DNA of 10,703 nucleotides. Source: Deltaproteobacteria bacterium (lineage in GTDB: Bacteria > Desulfobacterota > DSM-4660 > Desulfatiglandales > Desulfatiglandaceae). The stretch spans positions 1 through 10,703 of the forward strand of contig JAGHEC010000217.1 in the NCBI GenBank assembly GCA_021159525.1. Direction: 5' to 3'. How positions within the stretch are numbered: the stretch's first letter is position 1; each line of letters starts with the position of its first letter. Shown in pieces: positions 1 to 8,800 of the stretch. The notes below the pieces were generated by a model. The model ran no database searches, was not told the origin of the DNA, and saw nothing but the letters and a program-made list of their open reading frames with translations. The translations under genes were made by a program, and so were the position numbers.

Positions 1-34
1 CCCCCGGGCTGACAGGGAATGAGTATTTGAGATG

Positions 35-132
35 AAACAAACCAACTGCGCGCCGAGCTTTCTGTTTTGGGAAGCGCCACAACCCATCAATATGGCTCCC
101 TTTCCGAACAGGCGTTGTGGTTCAGTTTGTTT
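35..132 (+). other. Possible structured 5' leader (nested inverted repeats)
   Basis: Two nested inverted repeats lie upstream of the first gene. AAACAAAC at 35-42 can pair with GTTTGTTT at 125-132, and CCACAAC at 77-83 can pair with GTTGTGG at 114-120. If the transcript starts before position 35, they could form a branched RNA ending about 20 bases before the Shine-Dalgarno site. I do not recognise a known riboswitch class, and inverted repeats of this size are not rare by chance. Confidence 0.2.
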
Positions 133-153
133 GGCAAGGATTTCCACCAAATT

Positions 154-159
154 AGGAGA
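154..159 (+). promoter_or_regulatory. Shine-Dalgarno site AGGAGA
   Basis: AGGAGA lies six bases before the ATG at 166, which is good spacing. It fixes the start of the giant repeat protein immediately before its signal peptide, ruling against the longer frame from the TTG at 67. Confidence 0.8.
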
Positions 160-165
160 TCGAAT

Positions 166-3100
166 ATGAAAAGGCTATCCATTGGGCTATCCCTGGGAGT
201 GGCTCTTTTGCTGATAATTTCCCTGGCTCAGGCTGAGGCAGGAGGAGTGGGCGCTACTCAGACGGGTTATTTGGATGAATGGTGGGCAGCATCAGTGAGT
301 TCGCCCGATTGCATCGCTGTCCAAGCCATCCCGCTCGCTACCGATAATGTGGTGACGGGAGCCGTGATCTCGGGCAGTGTAACCGATTTGCTCGAAAACC
401 CGCTCATTGGTATCCATGTGGATGCGGTTGACAACAGATGCGACGGAATCTGGCATGGGGCTGTGACGGACGAAAACGGCAATTACACCATTCATGTCCC
501 TGAAGGGACCTATTATGTCCGGGCCTATGGCGCCGCCTCTCAGCAAAACTATATCGTGGAGTGGTGGGATACCGCGACCGGGACGTCCGACTGCCATCTG
601 GCTGCGCCTGTGACAGCAACTGCCGGGCAGCCGACAGAAGCCATTGATTTTGATCTTGCACATGGAGGATTTGTATCGGGCCGGGTGACGGACGCCCAGG
701 GCAACCCGATGGCCAATCTCCATGTTTTTGCCGTTTCCATGGCCTGCGGCGGCAACTGGCTGGGCGGGACAGAGACAGATCAAAATGGCGACTACCAGCT
801 CACCGGCATGCCCGGGGGAGAGATCTACGTCACTGCATGCGGCTGGTGCTCTCGGCTTCCCTACGTCTCCGAATGGTACAACAATGTGACTGACTGCAAC
901 TTGGCCACACCCGTTCCGGTAACCGTTGAGCAAGTCACTGAGAACATCGATTTTTCCCTGGAGCAAGGCGGGATCATTTCAGGCCGGGTTGCCGATTTGG
1001 CAGACCAGCCGTTGAGCATGATCAGCATTGACGTTGTAGACCATAAATGCGACGGGAACTGGTACGGGGCTGCAACGGAGCCCAACGGAGAATATGGCGT
1101 TGTGGTTCCCCCGGGCGATTATTATGTCCGGGCATATGCCTCTCCTTCCCATCAGAACTACCTGCTCGAATGGTGGGACGGGCTGAGCGGAGCCCCTGAC
1201 TGCAACCTTGCGGCCCCGGTAACCGCCACCGTTGGAGGGCCCGCGGGGAACATCGATTTTGCCCTCGCGCCCGGGGGTTCTGTATCCGGCAAGGTTACGG
1301 ACGCGGATGGAAATGGAATAGCGAATGTTCACATGGCGGCCCATTCTCAGGCCTGCGGCGGCAACTGGCTGGGCGGGACAGAGACAGATCAAAATGGCGA
1401 CTACCGCATTGCCGGTCTCCCCCAGGGAGACAATTACATTCATGCATGCGCCTCGTGTTCAGGGCTGAGTTACGCCAATGAATGGTACGACAACGTCGTC
1501 AACTGCAACGAGGCATCCCCTGTGGTCGTGGCGGTGGGTCAGGACTACCCCGGCGTCAATTTTTCGCTGGAGGAGGGAGGGAGCATCTCCGGGTTCGTGT
1601 ATGCAGCAGAGGACGGCGTCACCCCGATAGCGGGCGCGACTGTGGGCGTAGAGATGTTCACCGGCGGATGGGGGATGGGGGCCGCGACCACAGGCCCGGA
1701 CGGCAGCTACACCCTGACCAATCTGCCTACAGGGGAATACCGGGTCAATGCCTGGGCCGAAGGGCGTGCGCGCGAATACTGGCAGGATGTCCTGTGGCAT
1801 CATCTGGCGAGCCCCGTATCCGTGGCCGGTGGAGAAGATACGGCCAATATCACCTTCACACTGGGTCCGGGAGGGAGCATTTCCGGGCAGGTGGCGACTG
1901 CCAATCCGGGGGCCCTGCTCGCGAATATCAGCGTCGAGGCCCATCGACAGGGTGACGAGGGCGCCGCCGGCGTTACCACTCTCCCGGACGGTACATACAC
2001 CATTGCGGGTCTCCCCTTTGGGGACTACAAGGTGAATGCGCCCTCTACCGGCAGATGGGGCTCCGGCGACGATCAGTACGCCATCCAGTACCACGATCAT
2101 CAGACAGATCCCAACAGCGCAACCCTGGTGAGCATTTCCCCGGGATTGCCGAACGCCACGGGCATCAATTTCGATCTATCCCCAGGCGGCGCCATCTGCG
2201 GGCATGTCTATGAAGAGGACGGCATAACGCCCATCTACAATGTGCATGTCTATGCCGTGGACCAGACGACCGGAAGCTGGATGGCCTACGCCAATACCGG
2301 CCGGGACGGCAGCTATTCCCTGGTGCTCCCTACCGGAACCTACCGGGTACGGGCCTGTCCTGCATGCAACGGCCTCGACTTTATCGACGAGTGGTTTGAC
2401 GACGAGTTGTTAGAAAGCGATGCCACGCCCGTATCCGTTACGGCCCCCAATGACACGCCCAATATCGATTTTTCGCTCACCCGGGGAGGGACCATTCAAG
2501 GCCGGGTGACAGATCTCTCAGGCCATGGCCTTCCCGATGTCTGCGTGATGGCCTTTGCCAACCGGTGCTGGCAGGACTGGTCCGGATCGGGCCAGACCGA
2601 TGCTGAGGGGAACTACACTTTCCGGGCGCCGGCCGGCGCCTACTATGTGGTGACCCACGCTGCATGCCAGGGCCCGAGCATCTACGTTGACGAATGGTGG
2701 AATGGGGCGCAGGGCACGGTCAACTGCAATAACGCCGTGGCCGTAAACGTCATCCTTGGCCAGACCACCGGCGATATCGGCTTTGCACTCCAGGAGGGCG
2801 GCAGGCTGTCCGGCACGGTGACGAGTGACGCCACCGGAGATCCAATCGAGGGCGTCCAGATCTGCGCCCGGCCGTTCCCCGGGGGCCCCGGTCCGTGCAC
2901 CATGAGTCAGCCTGACGGGAGATACACCCTCAGCGGCGTCATGCCCGGATACCTCTGGGTCCGGGCCTCGGGCGGCGGCTACCTGACCGAATACTATGAC
3001 AACAGCTACGATCCCGACTGGGCCACAGCGGTATGGGCGGCACAGGGACAGCCCACCGGCAGCATCGACTTTTCCATGGGCACTGCCGGTTCCATCTCAG

Positions 3101-5739
3101 GCACAATCTATCAAAGCGACGGCGTCACCCCCCTGCCCTTTGCATGCGTGGGGGCCTACATGCACCCGTGCGCCAGCAATCGGTTCGCAGGGGCCCAGGC
3201 CGACGAAAACGGCAACTATACGATCCCGGGCCTCCCGCCCCAGGACTACTATCTCAGGGCCAATGCCGCATGCGCCGTGCCCCAGCACTACGAGCTGGAG
3301 TGGTGGAATACGGATACGGGCACGCTCGCCTGCGACCAGGCCGGGGCCGTCGCCGTCAACTCCGGCCGGGATACGCCCGGCATAGACTTCTCTCTGAATC
3401 CCTCGGACGCTGTCTATCCCGGCCCCGCATTCAACTGGGCCCATGTCTTTTCCGCACATCAGGCGGATGGAACCGTCCGGACCATTTTTGTCGCATCCAT
3501 CACCGGTCCCGGCCCGGAGGACGTGGCCTCCTTTACGGTCACGGGGCCTTCCGGGCTATTTCACCTGAGCCTGAATCAGACGCCGTTCAGGCAGCTCGGC
3601 AATTTCTATTCAGCCGGTCTGGATGTTGTGGCAGACGACGGCACGTACAAGTTTACGGTTACCGACAGCCTCGGCCGTATTGCCACGGTTGAGCGGGAGT
3701 TCACCTACGATTCCACCCTGCCGCAGGTGGATGTCAACACCATGAAGGTGAACGGCATGGACGATTACGCCTATGTGGGGACCGCGACCCCCACCCTGAC
3801 CTGGGCTCCGGTCGAGTGGCCGGGCGCCCCCGGATATTACCAGGCCTTTGTATATGACTATGACGGCCGGGCCATATGGTATTATGGCACAACCGAGGGC
3901 ACGTCTGTCGCCGTCCCCGAAGGCTTTCTCCAGCCCGACACGGCCTATTACTGGTGGGTCAGGACCTGCGACATCCCCGAAAGCGGAGAGAGCGGCCAGA
4001 ACCGGCGGTACAGTGAAACCCGATACTTCTACACCGGCACAATGGACACCCCTGATTTGAGCAACTCACATAATATGCTCCTCTCCTATTTCACGCCGGA
4101 CAACGGATGGGCCAACTGGTTCGGGATCACCCGCACCAACCTGGCCCCATGGGATATCGGTTTCTACAATGTCGCCGGGCCGGAAGGGACTGTGTACAAT
4201 TACAACGGGCATGTCTATATGTTCTGGCATCCTATGTTCTACCACTGCTGGGCCCCGGGTCCGGCCCCCATGCCTGAAGGGACCTATGCCTTCGAACTGG
4301 AGGATCGGGAAGGCAATCGGGCCGAGCTGAACAAGGATTTCGTGCACAATCCCGCTGCACCCATCCCGGAGGAGACACGCTTTCCGGCAGCCAATGCCTA
4401 CGCCTATACCGCGACCCCTACCTTCAGGTGGTCTGCCCCTGCAGTAGAGGCAGGCGAAACAGAAGATCCGATCGCCTATTATTACAATCTCCGCATATAC
4501 GATTATCACTCACGGGTTCACTTGTATTCGTCGCCAACCATCACCGAGACATCATTCACCCTCCCGGAAGAGGTCGTGCGCAGTGCTCCGCCCGGCGCCT
4601 ATAAATGGGAGATCCGGGTCTATTCGGATACGACCCATGACAATGCGGTTTTCTCGTCCCGGCGCACTATAAACCTGCCGCCCCTGTCCCGGTACGACTA
4701 TGCCCTTCCCACCGGGACCGGAGATCCCATGGATTACGTGCTTTTCACCGTTCCCCTTTACATGGGGAAAGGCGCAGACCTGCTCAAAGCCCTGGAGGAG
4801 CAACTGGGGGCATACGACCCGCCCACGCCCTGGCGCATCTTTGGCTATGATGTCACCAGGAGCGGCGACTATATCGAGATCAACTCCGACCGGTTCGCGA
4901 CCATGAACATCGAGCCCGGCATGGCCTACTGGATCATTTCCGTATTTGCAGACAAGAGCGTGCAGTTGGAAGGGGCCCCCGCGACCCAGACGACCTATTA
5001 CGAGAGAAAACTCCATCCAGGATGGAACCTTTTCTCCCTGCCGTGGCCGGACACCAACATCGATCTGGGCAATATCGCGGTCTCAGACGGGGTCCACACC
5101 TACTGGCTCATCAGCCAAAGCAACAACCTCACCCTGCCGTACATCTGGGGGTTTGACCGCGAATATGTGCTTCTGGAAGATGCCGGCGACGTGGTGGAGG
5201 CAGGAAAGGGATTCTGGATCAAGGTCTCAGAGGTCTCAGCGAATCCGCCGAGGACCGTCAAGGTCCTGATTCCGCCCGACAACAATGGCGGCCATTTTCC
5301 TGTGGACGGCGGGCCCGAGATCGTTCTGCCTTCGGTGAGGACCTACGAACTCCCGCCGCCGCCCCCTGGCGGATACCCGGCCGTGCCTGCGCCGGACGTC
5401 AAGGCCAACGGTGAGGACGGGACAGTCACGGTCCCGTCCGGGACCCGGGTCTCGGTGGCCATCGGCCTTGACCCGGGAGAACAGGCCGGGCAATGGGCCG
5501 ACTGGTGGGTGGCCGCCCGCACCCCTTTTGGATGGTTCAGCTATGTGCACCCGAACGGATGGCAGCCTGGGATTCACTGGGCGGCCCAGGCCCCCCTGTT
5601 CACAATTTCGCCCCTGTTCGACGTCCTGAACATGCCATTGCCGGCGGGCAGTTACACCTTCTATTTTGCGGTGGACAACAACATGGACGCTAATCCCGAC
5701 GCCACCTATGTTGATTCAGTGGATGTGCGGGTGGAGTGA
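166..5739 (+). CDS. Giant secreted protein with ten carboxypeptidase-regulatory-like repeats
   Basis: Predicted exported surface protein of 1857 residues; no enzymatic role visible. Residues 1-23 are a Sec signal peptide (MKRL start, hydrophobic core, AQA cleavage site) without a lipobox cysteine. Residues 35-66 look like the second half of a repeat. Residues 68-1080 hold ten repeats of 96-105 residues of the carboxypeptidase regulatory-like beta-sandwich type, each with GG-x-ISG-x-V, D-x-x-G-x-Y, and an acidic-aromatic motif such as EWWD or EWYN. Residues 1092-1291 and 1306-1503 are two Ig-like plus FnIII-like units. Residues 1510-1857 are a C-terminal module shared with the next gene, split by a PPPPPGG hinge at 1730-1736. 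The ATG at 166 is chosen over an in-frame TTG at 67 because it has a good Shine-Dalgarno site and begins the signal peptide. Most repeats have even cysteine counts, suggesting disulfides. A surface stalk or adhesin is inferred; the ligand is unknown. Confidence 0.93.
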   Translation: MKRLSIGLSLGVALLLIISLAQAEAGGVGATQTGYLDEWWAASVSSPDCIAVQAIPLATDNVVTGAVISGSVTDLLENPLIGIHVDAVDNRCDGIWHGAVTDENGNYTIHVPEGTYYVRAYGAASQQNYIVEWWDTATGTSDCHLAAPVTATAGQPTEAIDFDLAHGGFVSGRVTDAQGNPMANLHVFAVSMACGGNWLGGTETDQNGDYQLTGMPGGEIYVTACGWCSRLPYVSEWYNNVTDCNLATPVPVTVEQVTENIDFSLEQGGIISGRVADLADQPLSMISIDVVDHKCDGNWYGAATEPNGEYGVVVPPGDYYVRAYASPSHQNYLLEWWDGLSGAPDCNLAAPVTATVGGPAGNIDFALAPGGSVSGKVTDADGNGIANVHMAAHSQACGGNWLGGTETDQNGDYRIAGLPQGDNYIHACASCSGLSYANEWYDNVVNCNEASPVVVAVGQDYPGVNFSLEEGGSISGFVYAAEDGVTPIAGATVGVEMFTGGWGMGAATTGPDGSYTLTNLPTGEYRVNAWAEGRAREYWQDVLWHHLASPVSVAGGEDTANITFTLGPGGSISGQVATANPGALLANISVEAHRQGDEGAAGVTTLPDGTYTIAGLPFGDYKVNAPSTGRWGSGDDQYAIQYHDHQTDPNSATLVSISPGLPNATGINFDLSPGGAICGHVYEEDGITPIYNVHVYAVDQTTGSWMAYANTGRDGSYSLVLPTGTYRVRACPACNGLDFIDEWFDDELLESDATPVSVTAPNDTPNIDFSLTRGGTIQGRVTDLSGHGLPDVCVMAFANRCWQDWSGSGQTDAEGNYTFRAPAGAYYVVTHAACQGPSIYVDEWWNGAQGTVNCNNAVAVNVILGQTTGDIGFALQEGGRLSGTVTSDATGDPIEGVQICARPFPGGPGPCTMSQPDGRYTLSGVMPGYLWVRASGGGYLTEYYDNSYDPDWATAVWAAQGQPTGSIDFSMGTAGSISGTIYQSDGVTPLPFACVGAYMHPCASNRFAGAQADENGNYTIPGLPPQDYYLRANAACAVPQHYELEWWNTDTGTLACDQAGAVAVNSGRDTPGIDFSLNPSDAVYPGPAFNWAHVFSAHQADGTVRTIFVASITGPGPEDVASFTVTGPSGLFHLSLNQTPFRQLGNFYSAGLDVVADDGTYKFTVTDSLGRIATVEREFTYDSTLPQVDVNTMKVNGMDDYAYVGTATPTLTWAPVEWPGAPGYYQAFVYDYDGRAIWYYGTTEGTSVAVPEGFLQPDTAYYWWVRTCDIPESGESGQNRRYSETRYFYTGTMDTPDLSNSHNMLLSYFTPDNGWANWFGITRTNLAPWDIGFYNVAGPEGTVYNYNGHVYMFWHPMFYHCWAPGPAPMPEGTYAFELEDREGNRAELNKDFVHNPAAPIPEETRFPAANAYAYTATPTFRWSAPAVEAGETEDPIAYYYNLRIYDYHSRVHLYSSPTITETSFTLPEEVVRSAPPGAYKWEIRVYSDTTHDNAVFSSRRTINLPPLSRYDYALPTGTGDPMDYVLFTVPLYMGKGADLLKALEEQLGAYDPPTPWRIFGYDVTRSGDYIEINSDRFATMNIEPGMAYWIISVFADKSVQLEGAPATQTTYYERKLHPGWNLFSLPWPDTNIDLGNIAVSDGVHTYWLISQSNNLTLPYIWGFDREYVLLEDAGDVVEAGKGFWIKVSEVSANPPRTVKVLIPPDNNGGHFPVDGGPEIVLPSVRTYELPPPPPGGYPAVPAPDVKANGEDGTVTVPSGTRVSVAIGLDPGEQAGQWADWWVAARTPFGWFSYVHPNGWQPGIHWAAQAPLFTISPLFDVLNMPLPAGSYTFYFAVDNNMDANPDATYVDSVDVRVE
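741..796 (+). repeat. 56-bp exact direct repeat, copy 1 (in repeat unit 2)
   Basis: These 56 bases recur without a single difference at 1350-1405, exactly 609 bp (203 codons) downstream and in the same frame. They encode the conserved CGGNWLGGTETDQNGDY core of unit 2. The surrounding codons of units 2 and 4 have diverged, so the perfect block stands out. Confidence 0.95.
1350..1405 (+). repeat. 56-bp exact direct repeat, copy 2 (in repeat unit 4)
   Basis: Second copy of the block at 741-796, in the equivalent place in unit 4. Identity includes all synonymous positions and ends abruptly on both sides. This fits recent intragenic gene conversion or a partly eroded tandem duplication. Confidence 0.95.
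4693..5736 (+). other. Shared C-terminal module, copy 1 (residues 1510-1857)
   Basis: This segment has three parts. Two related sub-repeats come first: residues 1510 to about 1612 (FTVPLYMG-GADL, then PGMAYWI) and about 1617-1705 (GWNLFSLPW, then GKGFWIKV). A PPPPPGG hinge follows at 1730-1736. Last is a 115-residue beta-rich domain at 1743-1857 with PDVKANG, ADWWVAA, TPFGWFSYVHP and FYFAVD motifs. The whole order is repeated in the next gene. I recognise GWNL-SLP/GYWI segments as common in secreted bacterial proteins but cannot name a family for the last domain. Its position at the extreme C-terminus of two otherwise different exported proteins suggests sorting, anchoring or assembly; that is inference. 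Confidence 0.85.
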
Positions 5740-5850
5740 CCCCGATGGCGCGAGAGCGCGGCTTCGGACCCTGCGGAACTGTCGGCAGGCGCAGAAAAAC
5801 CGTGGATATTGGCATCAGACAATGGAAAACAGGACCAGATACCCTTCGGG

Positions 5851-5856
5851 AAGGAG
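5851..5856 (+). promoter_or_regulatory. Shine-Dalgarno site AAGGAG
   Basis: AAGGAG stands seven bases before the ATG at 5864 and decides that start. Longer frames from 5666 or 5822 lack such a site and would bury the signal peptide inside the protein. The 124-bp gap after the first gene shows only weak 4-5 bp stems (5748-5759 and 5770-5789) and no T-run, so read-through from the first gene is likely. Confidence 0.8.
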
Positions 5857-5863
5857 TTCTAAA

Positions 5864-8800
5864 ATGAGGCGTTTTATAAAGACGAGAGGCAGCATCCTCG
5901 CTGCTTTTTTCAGCCTGGTCTGTTTTTTCGCCCTAAGCGGGTGGGCATTCGGGGAGACCCAGATACTGGGGGGCGTAGAAACCGAGGGCACGCTCAAGAT
6001 CAGCATCTACGACAACGGCGACATAGGGGTCCATCGCTATGTGGGAGGTGGATGGCAGCAGCAGTGGTATAATGGCAACTGCAAGAGCACCCTCACCTAC
6101 ATCAACGGGACCGACTATGCGGTGGAAGGGAGTTATTACAACGGCGGCTGGTTTGATGCCGATGCAATGGCCCTCATTACCGTCAGCAACACCAGCACGG
6201 TTGATACGGCCGTGCTGATCCTCGAAGGGGCGGGCGTGGTCAGGCTCACCCAGACCATCTATTATCCCGCGGGCGCGGCCCATTTCAATATCCGGTGGGA
6301 AATTCAAAATCTGTCGAGCGATACAGTCAACGATTTGCGCTTTTTCTCGGGCGGCGACACCTATTCCTCTGGGGACGACTGTGGATCCGGTTTCTGGCAT
6401 GCCACTGAAAACGCCGTGGGCGTGACAAAGGTTATCGGCGGCGAGGAGCAGTACATGGTCATCCAGGGAAACACCCTTCCCCATGCCTATGAAAGCCGGT
6501 TTTACGGCGATGTCGGCAACAGCGTGGTGGCCAATGCCCTGACCAATGCCATTGATCCCGGTTATGTGGATAACGGCATGGCCATGGAATGGCGCAAGGA
6601 CAGTCTGGCCCCCGGCGACACATGGACCATTGAGGCCACTGAAAAATTCGTCACCAAAGAGGTGTCCAACATCTCGGTGACCGCGCCCGTATCCAGCCAG
6701 GTGGCCCCGGGCAGCAGCGTGGATCTGACCTACACAGTGGCCAACCTGACAGAGACGGCAACGAGCGTTACATTGAATGAGAGCATTGATCTGGAAGGCT
6801 GGACCGCTGTCATTCTATCCCCTTCCTCTCCCTTTAACCTCCCCGGCAACGGCGCCCAGGAGGTCCTGATCCAGGTCGCGTGTCCGCCAGGGACCCCGCT
6901 TGGCACGGTGGCCAAGGTTGCCCTGGAGGCAACGAGCGATATCGGGAGCGCCAGCGATTTCTGCAGCGTGGAGGCTGCCCGGGTCCCGACCATCACATCG
7001 CATCCGTCAGACTGCTCGGTGTGCATAGGCGAAAGCGCCTCCTTTTCCGTAACCGCTGAGAACGCCGACTCATATCAGTGGCAGGAGTTTACAGGCGCGT
7101 GGCGGGATGTGATCAACGAAGGGGTGTACAGCGGGGCAACGACCCCCACATTGAACATATCCAGCGCGGCCGGGGAGATGAACGGCTATCAGTACCGCTG
7201 CGTGGCCACAAACGAGTATGGAAGCACGGAAAGCAACACTGCAACCCTTACGGTCAGGAGTTGCGGCCCGGTTGCCTTTTATGTGGACATCGTGAACGGA
7301 AACGACGGGAACAACGGGAGCAAGGAGGCCCCGTGGAAGACCCTGCATCATGCGATTGCCGCTTTGAACGCGGCGCTTCCCGGGAGTTACGTCCTTCACA
7401 TCGCCCTGGGGACCTACAGCACGGGAAATGGCGAGGCGGATGCCGCCTTGATTCTTACACAGAACAACGTGACGATCATCGGTGCGTCTGGAAGCGGTCC
7501 GGTGTTGGACGGCGCCGGCGCGGTCAACTGGACCTACGGCCTGGAGATTGCCGGGTCGAACGTGACTGTCGAAAACCTCTATGTGACCGGGTTTGACAAT
7601 GAATATGCATGCGGGATCTTGATCTATTCGGCCTCGGGGAACGCTCTGAAGGGCTGTAACTTGTATGGCAATTATCAGGCTGTCTCCATTTACAATGCCG
7701 ACAGCTGTATCGTTACGGGTTGTGAGATTTATAACAACACGGACGACGGGATTGCCATAGACGGAAGCGCCAACAGTATCATCACGCAGAACAGGATCCA
7801 CAGCAATACCGGGGCTGACAGCGATGGGATCATTGTCGAAGGGTGCAGCCCGAAGATAAGCAGAAATGAGGTGTACGACAATACCTTCAACATTGCCGTG
7901 GCGGCCGATGAAAGCGAGATTGCGTCTCCTGTCATCTCCAACAACGTGGTCTATGAGTTGACTCCCGGCACGGTCTCGCACGGGATCCTCGTCTCGAGCG
8001 ACGCCGCCGCCGCGGCATCGCCCACCCTGCATCACAACACCATTGACGGGGGTGAATATACGGGCATTGCCTTGGAAACATATGGAACCGGCGCCGTCAA
8101 TCCCACCATTAAATACAATATTGTCACTAATTTCCGCCAGTACGGGATCCATAACAGCGGCGGAACCCCTGTTCTCGACTACAACGATGTCTGGAACAAC
8201 AGCACAAACTATTCCGGGTGTGAGGCAGGAACGAACAGTATTTGCGAAGATCCCCTGTACGGGAGTTACCAGTTGCAGAGCGGCTCTCCCTGCATCGACC
8301 GGATTCCGCCTGAGTGCGATCCGGCGGGCGTGGACTATCCCGGATATTCCAGGCCAAAGGGAGACGGCAAAGACATGGGGGCCTACGAGTTTGTGGGGAC
8401 CGTTGAATATCCATATACCCTGCCCGGGGGAACCGGTCTGGTGACGGATTACCGGATATTTACCGTGCCCCTTGACATGGGGACCGGGGCTGATCTGCAA
8501 AGGGTGATGGAAACCGCTTTAGAGAAGTATAACGATTCTTACTGGCGCGTGTTTGCCTATCTTGGCGGGAACTACCTGGAGATGAACACCCCGGCGTTTG
8601 ACGCCCTCCAGGTCGTCCCCGGCATGGGATTCTGGATTATTACCCTGTACACAGATCCGGTTCCGTTTGAGGGGGGCATCGCTCCGGACGGTGTGCCGTA
8701 TGAGCTGAGCCTGCCCCCGGACTGGAGCATGGTCGCACTGCCGTGGGTGAACACCCCCATAGACCTGGGAAACATCTTTGTAACGGACGGGATCAGCGTC

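Larger units (their letters stand above)
367..3405 (+). repeat. Ten-copy repeat array encoding beta-sandwich domains
   Basis: Marking each unit by its ISG-like codons gives starts at 367, 673, 976, 1282, 1585, 1879, 2194, 2494, 2806 and 3094. Spacings run from 288 to 315 bp, all multiples of three. Units 1 and 3 resemble each other more than their neighbours, as do units 2 and 4, so the first four form two dimers with an exact 609-bp period. Units 8 and 10 resemble the type of units 1 and 3 (EWW followed by a TGT-like loop and a cysteine). Units 5 and 6 are the most divergent and lack cysteines. The family match is to carboxypeptidase regulatory-like domains (transthyretin-like fold), which usually act as structural or carbohydrate-contacting spacers in secreted bacterial proteins. 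Confidence 0.9.

Noticed and set aside
67..165. N-terminal extension of the first gene from a TTG at 67
   Set aside because: No Shine-Dalgarno site, and it would place 33 extra residues ahead of a clear signal peptide. The ATG at 166 has AGGAGA at good spacing.
818..2380. CxxC motifs considered as heme or metal-binding sites
   Set aside because: CGWC, CASC and CPAC are followed by S or N, not H, so they are not c-type heme sites. Placement within repeats fits disulfides better.
5748..5789. Possible terminator between the two large genes
   Set aside because: Only 4-bp and 5-bp stems, with no T-run after them.
5666..5863. Extension of the second gene upstream, overlapping the first
   Set aside because: It overlaps the conserved end of the first protein in another frame, has no ribosome site, and buries the signal peptide that starts at 5864.
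7070..8500. Long open frame on the minus strand (476 codons)
   Set aside because: It lies wholly opposite the beta-helix protein, whose + strand product has clear domain motifs. The minus-strand product shows none. Long antisense frames are expected in high-GC coding DNA.
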